Positions 26,601-34,247 of a stretch of 64,000 nucleotides of DNA are shown in pieces (the first letter of the stretch is position 1; the number at the start of each line of letters is the position of its first letter). A program made the translations under genes and the position numbers. Origin of the DNA: Clostridia bacterium. Its GTDB lineage: Bacteria > Bacillota > Clostridia > Christensenellales > CAG-917. A model generated the notes under the pieces. That model did no database searches and was not told where the DNA came from. It worked only from the letters and a program-made list of their open reading frames with translations. The DNA lies in assembly GCA_900763875.1 (NCBI GenBank), contig CAAFLX010000035.1:28042-92041 (forward strand). Reading direction: 5' to 3'.

Positions 26601-28231
26601 GCCTCGGTGGTAGCCTTTTTATACTCGGCATAAGCGGTTTTGAAAGTCGCGTCGTTGAATTTGGGAGCAGTGAAAACGTTGTGGCTCGGCACTGCTTTGA
26701 AGGGGCGAGCGATGCCGTCCGAGTCTTTGAGGTCGTCAAGACAGAATACGCTTGAACCGCAAGATTCGCCGAGTTTGCCATCAAAGTTGTACCTTGAAAG
26801 GGTGGTGTATCTTCTTGGCGAGTAGTAGCTCACGCACGAACCCGTTTGGAAGTCGTAGAGCGTCCTGCCCTCGACGTCGGTGTAGGTCATAGCGTCGCAA
26901 ACGTGCATATGTCCCGTAAAGGCGTAGCGAACGCCCATATCGAGCAAGCGTTTTGCGGTGTTTTCCCAGTTGTATATTGTGAAGTCTTTGAGGATTTCGT
27001 CTTCCATTTCCCAGTGCGGAAGCACGTTTTGGTGGAAACAGGTGACGATTGTTGCCTCTCCGAGGGTGGCTTTTGCGTTTTGAACGCTGCAGAATTTTTG
27101 CATCCAATCGAGGACGGTTTCGGTGAGTCTGCCGCCGCAGAGGTGGTCAAGACCCGTCGAGCGGAACACAACGTTGTCGTCCGACGAGAAGTCGGGAGTG
27201 ATTGTCGTCGAGGTGTCAACCGCGCCCTCTTCGGTTGCGCCGTAGTAGGTGAAATTTGCGCCGTTTGATTGCGTGTTTGCCTTGATTGCCTCGTATTCGT
27301 CCCTGTTTATACGCACGTATGCGCCGACGTCCACGCTCGTTCTGTCGCTTGCGTCAACCACGAGGAACGAATAGTCCTTGTTGTCCTTGAAAGCAACCGA
27401 GAAAGTCAAAGCGTTGTTGATGTCGCCGATTTGATAGTACTCTTTGAGCTTTTCCTCGGTGGACGCCGTGCCCATTTTGCTCGCTTTGTCGAGATGCTCG
27501 TTGAAGTAGGTGAGTTCGAGGTTTGGAGCGTTGGTGGAGGGGATATAGTTTGTCGTATATTCGCCATACCAGTAGTTTTCGGGCAGATAGTCGGTGAGTT
27601 TGATTGCGCCGCCGTTGCCGTCAAGGTTTGCGTCGGGATAGCCCAAAGAGGCAAACACAAGCGCGAATTGCATTGCCGAAAGAGCGTCCGAAGTGCGTTT
27701 TGCGCCGTTATCCTTTGAGTAGAGCGCGCCCGAAGTGTTGTACAAATCGTGGTTGCCGGGAGTTGCGAACACTTGGAAGTTTTTATACTTGCCGCCCAAA
27801 GCTCTGACGGTGTTTTGCAAATATCTCAATGCGTTTGCAACGTCCACAAGAGCCTTGACTTCGCCGTTTTTGCTGAGGTCGCCCGTTGCAAAGACGTATT
27901 GCGGCGCAGTGCCCGCTTTTGCGTCGGCGATGAAAGCCTCAATTTGTTGTTTGAGTATCATTCCGCTTTCCATAACGAGTTTCGTATCGCCCGTCATAGA
28001 GTAGTAGAAATCGCTCTTTTTGTAGTTGTCGTTGTTGATGTCCTGATAACACTCGTCCACGGGGAAGTAGTGTATATCGCTGAACTGACCTATCGATAGG
28101 CTGCTGTCGGACGGCTTTACGTTGTCCGCGCTCGCAACCGAGGCGACAGAGAACGTCATTACGCTTGCAAGAACGATTGCCAGTGTGATGACAAACACCA
28201 AAGGCAGGTGCTTCTGCATCTTATTGCTCAT
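23645..28231 (-). CDS. Giant two-headed surface metallophosphatase
   Basis: A 1528-residue exported protein with two calcineurin-like phosphoesterase domains. Residues 1-36 form a signal peptide (hydrophobic LVFVITLAIVLASVMTF). The first domain has SDIHY (about 52), ATGDLS (about 117), GNHD (about 161), CFHQN (about 401) and GHMH (about 441). A helical stretch of unknown nature follows (about 570-980), then a beta-sandwich like the N-terminal domain of purple acid phosphatases, and the second domain (about 1190-1490) with VADIQG, NAGDM, AGNHE, LMHKS and GGHDHTY. A C-terminal helix with KKKK tail anchors it in the membrane. SD GGAGG is present. Likely role: hydrolysis of extracellular phosphate esters or nucleotides. 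Nothing adjacent explains its substrate. Confidence 0.88.
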   Translation of the reverse strand: MSNKMQKHLPLVFVITLAIVLASVMTFSVASVASADNVKPSDSSLSIGQFSDIHYFPVDECYQDINNDNYKKSDFYYSMTGDTKLVMESGMILKQQIEAFIADAKAGTAPQYVFATGDLSKNGEVKALVDVANALRYLQNTVRALGGKYKNFQVFATPGNHDLYNTSGALYSKDNGAKRTSDALSAMQFALVFASLGYPDANLDGNGGAIKLTDYLPENYWYGEYTTNYIPSTNAPNLELTYFNEHLDKASKMGTASTEEKLKEYYQIGDINNALTFSVAFKDNKDYSFLVVDASDRTSVDVGAYVRINRDEYEAIKANTQSNGANFTYYGATEEGAVDTSTTITPDFSSDDNVVFRSTGLDHLCGGRLTETVLDWMQKFCSVQNAKATLGEATIVTCFHQNVLPHWEMEDEILKDFTIYNWENTAKRLLDMGVRYAFTGHMHVCDAMTYTDVEGRTLYDFQTGSCVSYYSPRRYTTLSRYNFDGKLGESCGSSVFCLDDLKDSDGIARPFKAVPSHNVFTAPKFNDATFKTAYAEYKKATTEADKEAKWADVVATNPDYLAYMINYDNMNAMNFNDYINEQIYSVLVERVADHFVGQKTIDSLVGTLTSAVDSYLNNHKDGTVVSMVFNNLFPTFSKKLNPEEFAQYGSAPMSVEDKIAATNGIVKYVLDTVLNGATYVHNGKEYTSALSLVQAVVDEVFSWSYGDDSIKSTVNPANSGKMNIKDVAAFIMTAHTLGTEISLDETAESIKAIFGDEQKVEEGKNYLFMHPYNPTYRLRMVAAVKDMKEQLLSGKFVQDLFKTLLDPIFTEDGSLLKTVLNYKFDFKDAASKGYISDEAFARLKKGLGEKLPSLLSTAKPLLEGYIKTKIDIPENYTIDAQNFVLVNLLNDWLPVIKSLVGNLLGFSLDGPDVVSIVQNFLDSYLVDSFYKGIGGIANDIVISFATDVYPDMDDFAHPGNVSYYQPNKAYEKDGVRLSYLSTLNKPSAVGATFNAATQQNGRVPSRVTANFDTANSTTSYTIKFYTEENVYGTFRLLDEQGNVIGEVGTSQAKAFEEYAKNKTDYLDVTAYKEFANGVKATVFTQTKPQYVPLIDLGLLCLTHGQIEREVVVDGKKVKEPIKYGERDSANANSVIYWNCTTVTVTGLKAGQTYYYDVLGNYGKDVTFSLVDFVKTKGYTGNSLKFTTAPDRSVDTFEFLTVADIQGMIQSMYDESHKAVDALLKDEKVNNFDFILNAGDMCDNGKNFNQWSMALDTYQDLTLNSSMFFTAGNHENKTGSIGRFFNYTAKDGANVKPIENNYYSFDYANAHFTVLDTNDASSEGLGKAQLEWLENDLKNTDAKWKFVLMHKSLYSAGSHAFDSEVIAMRAQLTALFAKYNVNMVFGGHDHTYTTTYLLDGNGKIVDKTSKNGVVYNGKGTLYVTLGTFGTKYYTYKKNDMTTKKFDKTASILHTLDTQTFGKVSVKGNTITYTGYYYNPETNTIEQIYNKDNKLMIILLSTLIPGAAIIGVGTGLGIHFAKKKKAKLNA

Positions 28232-28487
28232 ATTTCCTCCTTATTCACGCATAGCGTGCAAATAGATTGAGTATAAAGGTGCGCATGTGCGCGCGATTTA
28301 TCTTCAATTAAATATTTTACATTAAGAAATTATTAAAATCAATATCCAATTTTGCAAAATTTTGACGAAAAATCGCAATGCAAAAGGATACCGAACACTT
28401 TGATTGTTAAAGTCGGCACAAGAGCATAAAATCAATAAACAAGAACAAAAAAATTGCAAATTTACCGAAAAAAATTTTCAAATTGTA

Positions 28488-28516
28488 TTGACAAAGAGAG
28501 GGTGCGGTACTATTAT
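28488..28516 (+). promoter_or_regulatory. Promoter of the metal-responsive repressor gene
   Basis: TTGACA (28488-28493), 17-bp spacer, TATTAT (28511-28516). The expected +1 (about 28523) is at the edge of the palindromic operator. The rest of the gap 28232-28487 is A/T-rich and I see nothing else in it. Confidence 0.85.
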
Positions 28517-28523
28517 ATATATG

Positions 28524-28549
28524 AACAGTTGAGCAATCGCTCAAATGTT
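28524..28549. promoter_or_regulatory. SmtB/ArsR-type operator 1
   Basis: TTGAGCAATCGCTCAA (28529-28544) is the core palindrome, extended outward by AACA/TGTT. It lies between promoter and SD of the repressor gene. The same pattern TTGARYAATYRYTCAA recurs before the HMA gene. Confidence 0.8.
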
Positions 28550-28559
28550 GGAGAGTAAA

Positions 28560-28883
28560 ATGACAGAAGTTTCAGACAAAAATATCAACGCTATGCCCGA
28601 CGATGAAATCGTTTCTGCGCTTGCGGACTTGTTCAAGGCACTCGGCGATCCCACTCGTGTGAGGATTTTGAGTTGTCTTCAATCAAGCGATATGAACGTG
28701 GGGGATATTGCGGCAAAACTCGGTATGACGACTTCCGCCGTGTCCCACCAACTGAGAGTGCTCAGGGCAATCAAACTCGTCAAAGGCACAAAAGAGGGCA
28801 AGGAAGTCAGATATTCGCTTGACGACGACCACGTTACGCTCATTTTGCAGTGCGGCTTGACTCACGTCAACGAGGAAAGATGA
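28560..28883 (+). CDS. SmtB/CzrA-type zinc-sensing ArsR-family repressor
   Basis: A 107-residue winged-helix repressor. The DNA-reading part is KLGMTTSAVSHQLRVLRAIKLV followed by the wing GTKEGKEVRYSL. The C-terminal helix carries Asp89-x-His91, ten residues, His102-x-x-Glu105, exactly the alpha-5 metal-site pattern of SmtB and CzrA, which sense Zn(II). The alpha-3 cysteine motif of lead, cadmium or arsenic sensors is absent. ATG 28560 is chosen over 28545 because GGAGAG ends 4 nt before it. Operators in front of this gene and of the HMA/ATPase genes imply autoregulation and zinc-induced efflux. Confidence 0.9.
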   Translation: MTEVSDKNINAMPDDEIVSALADLFKALGDPTRVRILSCLQSSDMNVGDIAAKLGMTTSAVSHQLRVLRAIKLVKGTKEGKEVRYSLDDDHVTLILQCGLTHVNEER

Positions 28884-28995
28884 CCTAAAACAGTTGACGA
28901 CAGGCAAAGACCAATGACCTTAAACATCTAGTGGCAATAAACTAGGGGAAATGAGCCTGCACAACGAGTGATGATATTTGGTTTGCGCATTTAAG

Positions 28996-29021
28996 CTCGA
29001 TGCCAAAACTCGATGCCAAAA
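28996..29021 (+). repeat. 13-bp direct repeat, two copies
   Basis: CTCGATGCCAAAA occurs twice without spacer in the gap behind the repressor gene. No coding frame or RNA structure explains it. Confidence 0.7.
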
Positions 29022-29061
29022 GATGTGCGCCTAGCATTGAACAAACGCAACCCAACTTGTG

Positions 29062-29090
29062 AAAATCAGGGCGAAAACGCCCGATTTTTT
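29062..29090 (+). terminator. Terminator of the repressor gene
   Basis: GGGCG/CGCCC around an AAAA loop, extended by AATC/GATT with one bulged A, followed by a T-run. It makes the repressor a separate transcript from the efflux genes. Confidence 0.85.
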
Positions 29091-29101
29091 ACACGTAACA
29101 C

Positions 29102-29117
29102 TTGAATAATTGTTCAA
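29102..29117. promoter_or_regulatory. SmtB/ArsR-type operator 2
   Basis: TTGAATAATTGTTCAA fits the same 16-bp palindrome as operator 1 and lies 80 bp before the HMA gene. I could not fix the promoter that it should control. Confidence 0.7.
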
Positions 29118-29197
29118 TAGTCCAAGTGTTCAACAAAATAAATAATAACGCATAAACTCCCAAAAGGGTGGTTTAGATGCTCAAAAAGGAGAGATAT

Positions 29198-29419
29198 ATG
29201 AAAAAAGTTTTCAAACTCGAAGACCTCGATTGCGCAAACTGCGCCGCAAAAATGGAAGTTGCAATCAACAAAATCGACGGAGTGAACGATGCCACCGTCA
29301 GTTTTATGTCCCAACGCCTCACCATTGACGCCGACGATACAAATTTTGACGAGATTATGAACAAAGTCGTCAAGGCTTGCAGAAAAATCGAACCCGACTG
29401 CACGATACTTCTCAAATAA
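29198..29419 (+). CDS. Stand-alone heavy-metal-associated (HMA) protein
   Basis: A 73-residue ferredoxin-like HMA domain with the metal-binding motif DCANC followed by AAKMEVAI, the wording seen in N-terminal domains of zinc/cadmium ATPases (CadA, ZntA) rather than in copper chaperones (usually MxCxxC). ATG 29198 has SD AAGGAG; the frame also opens at 29177. The ATPase gene that follows has no such domain, so the two together reproduce the standard domain set as separate proteins. Expected role: handing Zn(II)/Cd(II) to the pump. Confidence 0.88.
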   Translation: MKKVFKLEDLDCANCAAKMEVAINKIDGVNDATVSFMSQRLTIDADDTNFDEIMNKVVKACRKIEPDCTILLK

Positions 29420-29497
29420 TAATAGGTTGCTTCGAGCGTTTTTGTCGTATTGAAACGGTCGATTAAGCAAATAATCGGTGGGAAAACCAATAAAACT

Positions 29498-31447
29498 ATG
29501 AAAAAAGTCAAGTTTTCAAAGAAAGAAAAAAAGAATCTCATTCGCATTAGCGTTGCACTTGCAATGTTCTTTGTCGTGCTCATCGTTGACAAAACGATAG
29601 GGCTTGCCGCTTCTGTGGGAGGCAAGCTCGGTTGGCTTTTGCCGTTTTTCCTCTATTTTGCCGTTTATATGGTCATCGGCTATGACGTCTTGTACAAAGC
29701 GGTGCGCGGCATCTTGCGAGGACAAGTGCTTGATGAAAACTTGCTGATGTGCGTTGCCTCTCTCGGCGCGTTTGCTCTTGGCATATACACAAGCGTAACG
29801 GGCAGAGCGCAAGAGGGTTTTGACGAGGGGTGCGCCGTGCTTTTGTTCTATCAAGTGGGCGAGTTTTTCCAAAGCTATGCAACGGGCAAATCTCGCAAAT
29901 CGATTTCCGCGCTTATGGACATTCGCCCCGACTATGCCAACGTAAAGAGGGAAGACGGAGTTGTCGAGCAAGTTGACCCGAGCGAAGTCAAGGTTGGGGA
30001 CGTCATAGTCGTTTACCCCGGTGAAAAAGTGCCGCTTGACGGCATAATCGTCAGCGGCTCGACCACGCTCGACACCAAGGCTTTGACGGGTGAATCGTTG
30101 CCAAGAGAACTTGGCGAGGGCGACGAGATAATCAGCGGATTTGTCAATTTAACCTCTCAAATCGAGATTAAAGTGACAAAAGTATTCTATGATTCGACCG
30201 TTTCTAAAATACTTGACCTTGTGGAAAACGCCTCTAGCAAGAAATCAAAGGCGGAAAACTTTATCACGAGATTTGCCAAATACTACACTCCGAGCGTTGT
30301 GTCGGCGGCAATTTTGCTTGCCGTCATCGGCGGCGCAGTCAGCAAAGATTGGTACACTTGGGTGTATAGAGGTTTGAGTTTCCTTGTCGTTTCCTGTCCT
30401 TGCGCGCTTGTCGTTTCAGTGCCTCTTTCATTCTTTGCAGGCATCGGCGCGGCGTCAAGATTCGGAATCCTAATCAAGGGGAGCAACTACTTGGAGCTTA
30501 TGAGCAGGGCAAATATTTTTGTTTTTGACAAAACGGGCACGCTCACCAAGGGCAACTTTGCGGTCACCGACGTATCGCCTGCAGACAATAAAGAGAATAT
30601 CCTTCGCCTTGCCGCCATTGCCGAAAACGACTCCAATCACCCGATAGCGCGCTCTATCGTGGCATGTTATGACGGCGAGATAGAGGGCGGTTATACGCTC
30701 ACCAACGTTGCCGGCTACGGAGTTATCGCAACAAAAGACGATGACGTCATATATTGCGGCAACGAAAAACTTATGAAATCGTACGATATACCGTATGTTG
30801 CTCACAACGGCGTTGGCACTGTCGTTTATGTTGCCCACAACTGCCAATACGTCGGTTCGTTGCTCATAAGCGACGAAATCAAGGACGAATCGATTTCTGC
30901 CGTTGCGGAGCTTAACAAAATGGGATGCAAGACGGTTATGCTCACCGGTGACAACGAGGCTATCGCCTCTGATGTGGCAGGCAAAATCGGTCTTTTGGGC
31001 TACAAAGCCTCGCTTTTGCCGCAAAACAAGGTTGAAAACGTCGAGCAAATGCTCAACGACAAGAAAAAAGACGAAGTTTTGTGCTTTGTCGGCGACGGTA
31101 TTAATGACGCGCCCGTGCTTATGCGCTCGGACATCGGCATTGCTATGGGCGGTGTAGGGAGTGACGCGGCAATCGAGGCAAGCGACGTTGTGCTTATGCA
31201 AGACGACTTGACTGGCATTTCCACCGCAAAACGCATTTCCAAAAAGACGATGAGGGTGGTGTACGAAAACATTGTCTGCTCGCTTGCCGTCAAACTTCTG
31301 ATAATGGCACTCAGCGCAACGGGCGTTCTAGGATCGGCGACGATGTGGATTGCAGTTGTAGGCGACGTCGGCGTTGCAATCGCGGCAATTTTGAACGCCA
31401 TGCGCGTCAACAAAGGCTACAAAACCCTCGTTAAATCTAAAATGTAA
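29498..31447 (+). CDS. P1B-type Zn2+/Cd2+ exporting ATPase
   Basis: A heavy-metal P-type ATPase of about 649 residues. Motifs: TGES in the actuator domain, SCPCALVVS (about 299) in the transport helix, DKTGTLTKG (phosphorylated Asp, about 343), NHPIA (the HP motif of P1B pumps), GDGINDAP (about 531), and a last helix with GDVGVAIAAILNAMR, whose Asp is the P1B-2 (zinc/cadmium/lead) signature. It lacks the N-terminal metal-binding domain, supplied by the preceding small HMA gene. The start is uncertain: ATG 29498 has no good SD, and TTG 29450 is in frame. Control by the upstream SmtB-like repressor is inferred from the operators. A terminator follows. Confidence 0.9.
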   Translation: MKKVKFSKKEKKNLIRISVALAMFFVVLIVDKTIGLAASVGGKLGWLLPFFLYFAVYMVIGYDVLYKAVRGILRGQVLDENLLMCVASLGAFALGIYTSVTGRAQEGFDEGCAVLLFYQVGEFFQSYATGKSRKSISALMDIRPDYANVKREDGVVEQVDPSEVKVGDVIVVYPGEKVPLDGIIVSGSTTLDTKALTGESLPRELGEGDEIISGFVNLTSQIEIKVTKVFYDSTVSKILDLVENASSKKSKAENFITRFAKYYTPSVVSAAILLAVIGGAVSKDWYTWVYRGLSFLVVSCPCALVVSVPLSFFAGIGAASRFGILIKGSNYLELMSRANIFVFDKTGTLTKGNFAVTDVSPADNKENILRLAAIAENDSNHPIARSIVACYDGEIEGGYTLTNVAGYGVIATKDDDVIYCGNEKLMKSYDIPYVAHNGVGTVVYVAHNCQYVGSLLISDEIKDESISAVAELNKMGCKTVMLTGDNEAIASDVAGKIGLLGYKASLLPQNKVENVEQMLNDKKKDEVLCFVGDGINDAPVLMRSDIGIAMGGVGSDAAIEASDVVLMQDDLTGISTAKRISKKTMRVVYENIVCSLAVKLLIMALSATGVLGSATMWIAVVGDVGVAIAAILNAMRVNKGYKTLVKSKM

Positions 31448-31492
31448 CCAATCACAATAACCCATTGCACGATTCCGCAAATAATCAAAAAC

Positions 31493-31516
31493 AACGCATC
31501 GAACAGATGCGTTTTT
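31493..31516 (+). terminator. Terminator of the zinc ATPase unit
   Basis: AACGCATC (31493-31500) pairs with GATGCGTT (31506-31513) over 5 nt and is followed by further T residues. Confidence 0.85.
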
Positions 31517-31527
31517 CTTGATATAAT

Positions 31528-31553
31528 AAAAAAACATACCGAGTGGTATGTTT
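31528..31553 (-). terminator. Terminator of tRNA-Glu
   Basis: On the minus strand AAACATACC pairs with GGTATGTTT over a 4-nt loop, followed by T residues. Confidence 0.85.
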
Positions 31554-31561
31554 AATTTGTT

Positions 31562-31637
31562 TGGTACCCCCATAGGGAATCGAACCCTAGTTTCCGCCGT
31601 GAGAGGGCGACGTCTTGAACCGCTTGACCATGAGGGC
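31562..31637 (-). tRNA. tRNA-Glu (anticodon CUC)
   Basis: Minus-strand cloverleaf: acceptor GCCCTCA/TGGGGGT (two G-T pairs), anticodon stem TCGCC/GGCGG with loop CTCTCAC (anticodon CTC), T-stem TAGGG/CCCTA with loop TTCGATT, discriminator A and encoded CCA. The D-arm has the GGTCAAGCGGTT wording typical of tRNA-Glu. It reads GAG. Confidence 0.96.
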
Positions 31638-31656
31638 AAATCGATATTGCTTTGTG

Positions 31657-31685
31657 ATAATATCATAATTTCTTTATCTACGCAA
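31657..31685 (-). promoter_or_regulatory. Probable promoter of tRNA-Glu
   Basis: Minus strand TTGCGT (31680-31685), 17-bp spacer, TATTAT (31657-31662), ending 19 nt before the tRNA 5' end, the same distance as at tRNA-Thr. Confidence 0.6.
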
Positions 31686-31815
31686 GCAAAAATCTATATA
31701 TTTTCTCAAAAATCTTTCTTTGGTGTGTATATTACTCTCCGTTTTTGCGTTTTTGTGGTGTTTTGCTTTGCAAAATTGAAAATTCGCTATTGATTTTTGG
31801 TTATGTATATTATAA

Positions 31816-31829
31816 AATACATTTGTATT
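31816..31829. promoter_or_regulatory. Inverted repeat before the flavoenzyme gene, possible operator
   Basis: AATACA-tt-TGTATT lies 26 bp before the start codon among several TATAAT-like strings (TATATTATAAAA at 31807 onward). It could bind a TetR- or MarR-like regulator, but no such gene is adjacent. Confidence 0.4.
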
Positions 31830-31855
31830 AAACTTATAATTATAAGGAGAGAATT

Positions 31856-33910
31856 ATGGATCCCAAATATGAAAGTTTGTTCACACCTTGGAAGATCGGC
31901 AACTGCGAAATCAAAAACCGCATTGTTCTCACGTCCATGGGCGGCACGTCGATTTTCGGTTGGATGGAACCTCATCATTTTGACAAGGAAGCGGCAAACT
32001 TCCTGCTTGACAGAGCAAAAAACAACGTCGGACTGATTTTGCCGGGTATTGCGCCGATTCGCAACGTTGTCGGCGGCAACTGGCTGTACAAGAGCAAAAG
32101 CTCGTTCAAAAATCTCAAACCGTTTATGGACGAGATTCACAAGACGGGCGCAAAGATGTTTGTGCAGCTCACCGCAGGTTTTGGCCGCTCGTTTGCAATC
32201 ACGCCGCTTATGGAGGCGCTTGCAACTAACAAAGTGCTCGGCGCAATCGCAAAGCCGTTTATCAACGTCGATCATCTCACGATGAGCGCAAGCCCCAATC
32301 CTAACCGTTGGAGCGACAAAGTGCCTTCTCGCGCAATGACGGTTGACGAGATTCACGAGTTTATCGTGGCGTTTGGCAAGACGGCAAAAATGTGCAAGGA
32401 CGCAGGCGTAGACGGTGTGGAAATTCACGCCGTACACGAGGGCTATTTGCTCGACCAGTTCACAATGAAATACACCAATCAACGCACGGACGAGTATGGC
32501 GGCTCAATCGAGAACAGATACCGTTTCCCCATTGAAATCGTCAAGGAAATCAAGAGGGTATGCGGTGATGACTATCCCGTTTCTCTGAGATATTCCGTGG
32601 TGTCCAAAACCAAGGGATTCCGCAAAGGCGCGCTCCCCGGTGAGGACTATGTGGAAGTCGGACGCGATATGGAAGAGAGCAAAATCGCCGCAAAAATGCT
32701 CCAAGACGCAGGCTACGATATGCTCAACTCCGACAACGGCACGTACGACGCGTGGTACTGGGCGCATCCGCCGGTATATATGCCTCAAAACTGCAACCTA
32801 GACGATTGCGAGGAGCTGAAAAAAGCGGTGGATATCCCCGTTGTTTGTGCAGGTCGTATGACTCCCGAAGCCGCCGCAGCCGCAATTGCCGAGGGCAAAA
32901 TCGACGGTATGGGCGTCGCGCGCCAATTCTTGACCGACCCCGAGTGGGTGACAAAACTTATCGAGGGCAGACAAGACGACATTATGCCGTGCATTTGTTG
33001 TCACAACGGCTGTTTTAATATGGCGCACTACAAAGGCGTACCCAACGAGCAGGATTTGTCCGACACGGCAGGTATGGCGCGTTGCGCACTCAATCCGCAC
33101 ACGATGCAATCCAAAAAATATAAGATTGTCCCAACGTCCAAACCCAAGAAAATCGCAGTTATCGGCGGTGGTATCGGCGGTATGGAAGTTGCAAGAGTCG
33201 CAACTCTTCGCGGTCACAAAGTCACCATTTACGAAAAAAGCAACGACCTCGGAGGCGTATTTGTCGCAGCCGCCGCGCCATCTTTCAAGGAAAAGGACAA
33301 GGAGCTTATCGCTTGGTACAAAAAGCAAATCAAAGATTTGGGCATAGCGGTGAAGTACGGCGTCAAAGTTGACGACGTGAGCAAGCTCGATGCCGACGAA
33401 ATCGTCGTTGCAACGGGCGCAGTCGCAAGACGTTTCAAAGTCTCTGGCGTTGAAAAAACGATTGAGGCGTGCGACTTCTTGCTCGGCAACAAGCAAGTCG
33501 GCAACAACGTTGTTGTCATCGGCGGTGGTTTGACCGGCTGTGAAATTGCCTATGAATTGCATTTGCAAGGCAAGCATCCCACAATCGTTGAAATGAAACA
33601 AGACCTCATTGCCGTCAAGGGCGTATGTCTTGCCAATTCCTCTTATTTGAGAGAGTATTTTGCGCTCCACAACGTGCCCGTACACCTTGAAACCAAGCTT
33701 GTTTCGGTGGGGGACAATTCCGTTACTGTTGAGAGCAAAGACGGCAAACGCTTTGAAATCCCTGCCGATTCGGTTATTATGTCGGTCGGTTATGTTCCCG
33801 CACCTCTTGCAGAGGACGGCAAACACATCCACGTCGTTGGCGACAGTGCAAAGGTCGGCAACTTGCGCACGGTCATTTGGGGCGCATGGGACGTTGCGAT
33901 GAAAATATAA
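31856..33910 (+). CDS. NADH:flavin oxidoreductase / 2-enoate reductase family (BaiH/FldZ-like)
   Basis: A 684-residue old-yellow-enzyme fusion: an FMN TIM barrel (about 1-370) with EIHAVHEGYLLDQF and NQRTDEYGGSIENR; a [4Fe-4S] site CxxCHNGC (about 378) with a further Cys in ARCALNP; and an FAD/NAD(P) module with two Rossmann motifs, IGGGIGGMEVAR and IGGGLTGCEIAY. Relatives reduce carbon-carbon double bonds of 2-enoates, bile-acid intermediates or cinnamates with NADH in anaerobes. Substrate cannot be read off. SD AAGGAGAG is 5 nt upstream. It is a single-gene unit: promoter-rich A/T region in front and an elaborate terminator behind. Confidence 0.9.
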   Translation: MDPKYESLFTPWKIGNCEIKNRIVLTSMGGTSIFGWMEPHHFDKEAANFLLDRAKNNVGLILPGIAPIRNVVGGNWLYKSKSSFKNLKPFMDEIHKTGAKMFVQLTAGFGRSFAITPLMEALATNKVLGAIAKPFINVDHLTMSASPNPNRWSDKVPSRAMTVDEIHEFIVAFGKTAKMCKDAGVDGVEIHAVHEGYLLDQFTMKYTNQRTDEYGGSIENRYRFPIEIVKEIKRVCGDDYPVSLRYSVVSKTKGFRKGALPGEDYVEVGRDMEESKIAAKMLQDAGYDMLNSDNGTYDAWYWAHPPVYMPQNCNLDDCEELKKAVDIPVVCAGRMTPEAAAAAIAEGKIDGMGVARQFLTDPEWVTKLIEGRQDDIMPCICCHNGCFNMAHYKGVPNEQDLSDTAGMARCALNPHTMQSKKYKIVPTSKPKKIAVIGGGIGGMEVARVATLRGHKVTIYEKSNDLGGVFVAAAAPSFKEKDKELIAWYKKQIKDLGIAVKYGVKVDDVSKLDADEIVVATGAVARRFKVSGVEKTIEACDFLLGNKQVGNNVVVIGGGLTGCEIAYELHLQGKHPTIVEMKQDLIAVKGVCLANSSYLREYFALHNVPVHLETKLVSVGDNSVTVESKDGKRFEIPADSVIMSVGYVPAPLAEDGKHIHVVGDSAKVGNLRTVIWGAWDVAMKI

Positions 33911-33977
33911 AAAAATCGTTGCTGTGGCAACGGCGTTGCGCTGTCGCGCAACGCCGAGAGCCACGCTAGATTTTTTT
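33911..33977 (+). terminator. Composite terminator of the flavoenzyme gene
   Basis: A long rod: AAAAATC (33911-33917) with GATTTTT (33969-33975), GTGGC (33924-33928) with GCCAC (33960-33964), and inner GGCGTTGCGC (33932-33941) with GCGCAACGCC (33946-33955) around a 4-nt loop, then a T-run. Confidence 0.8.
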
Positions 33978-34201
33978 ATTACTAACGCGCAGAGAATTTG
34001 CGCTATCAGTTCGAGCAGGGGCAAAAACTCCTGCCGCAATTTCGCCAAATTATCTGCTTGTTGAGCGTGCCTTTGGCACAAGTGGAATATTCCACAATCC
34101 AAGCTTAGTTTGGATATCACCGCGCACAAAGCACGATATCATCACAAAGTGATATCACCGCTGTAAGCGATATCATTGTTTTCTCCGCAACGCCGAGAGC
34201 C
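33978..34201. repeat. Array of small hairpins with repeated GATATCA spacers
   Basis: No ORF is supportable. Consecutive short inverted repeats include GTGCC/GGCAC, TGGAATATTCCA, ATCCAA/TTTGGAT, CAC-aaa-GTG and GC-tgtaa-GC, and the string GATATCA occurs four times between the later ones. The array starts right after the terminator and ends with a second copy (34186-34201) of CGCAACGCCGAGAGCC, whose first copy is at 33947-33962. Confidence 0.65.
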
Positions 34202-34214
34202 GCTTTGTAAAGGA

Positions 34215-34247
34215 TAAAAAAACAGTCGCTCGATTGAGCGACTGTTT
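34215..34247 (-). terminator. Strong terminator, minus-strand orientation
   Basis: AACAGTCGCTC (34221-34231) pairs perfectly with GAGCGACTGTT (34236-34246). The long T-run lies on the minus-strand side, so it ends a transcript coming from higher coordinates. Confidence 0.85.
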
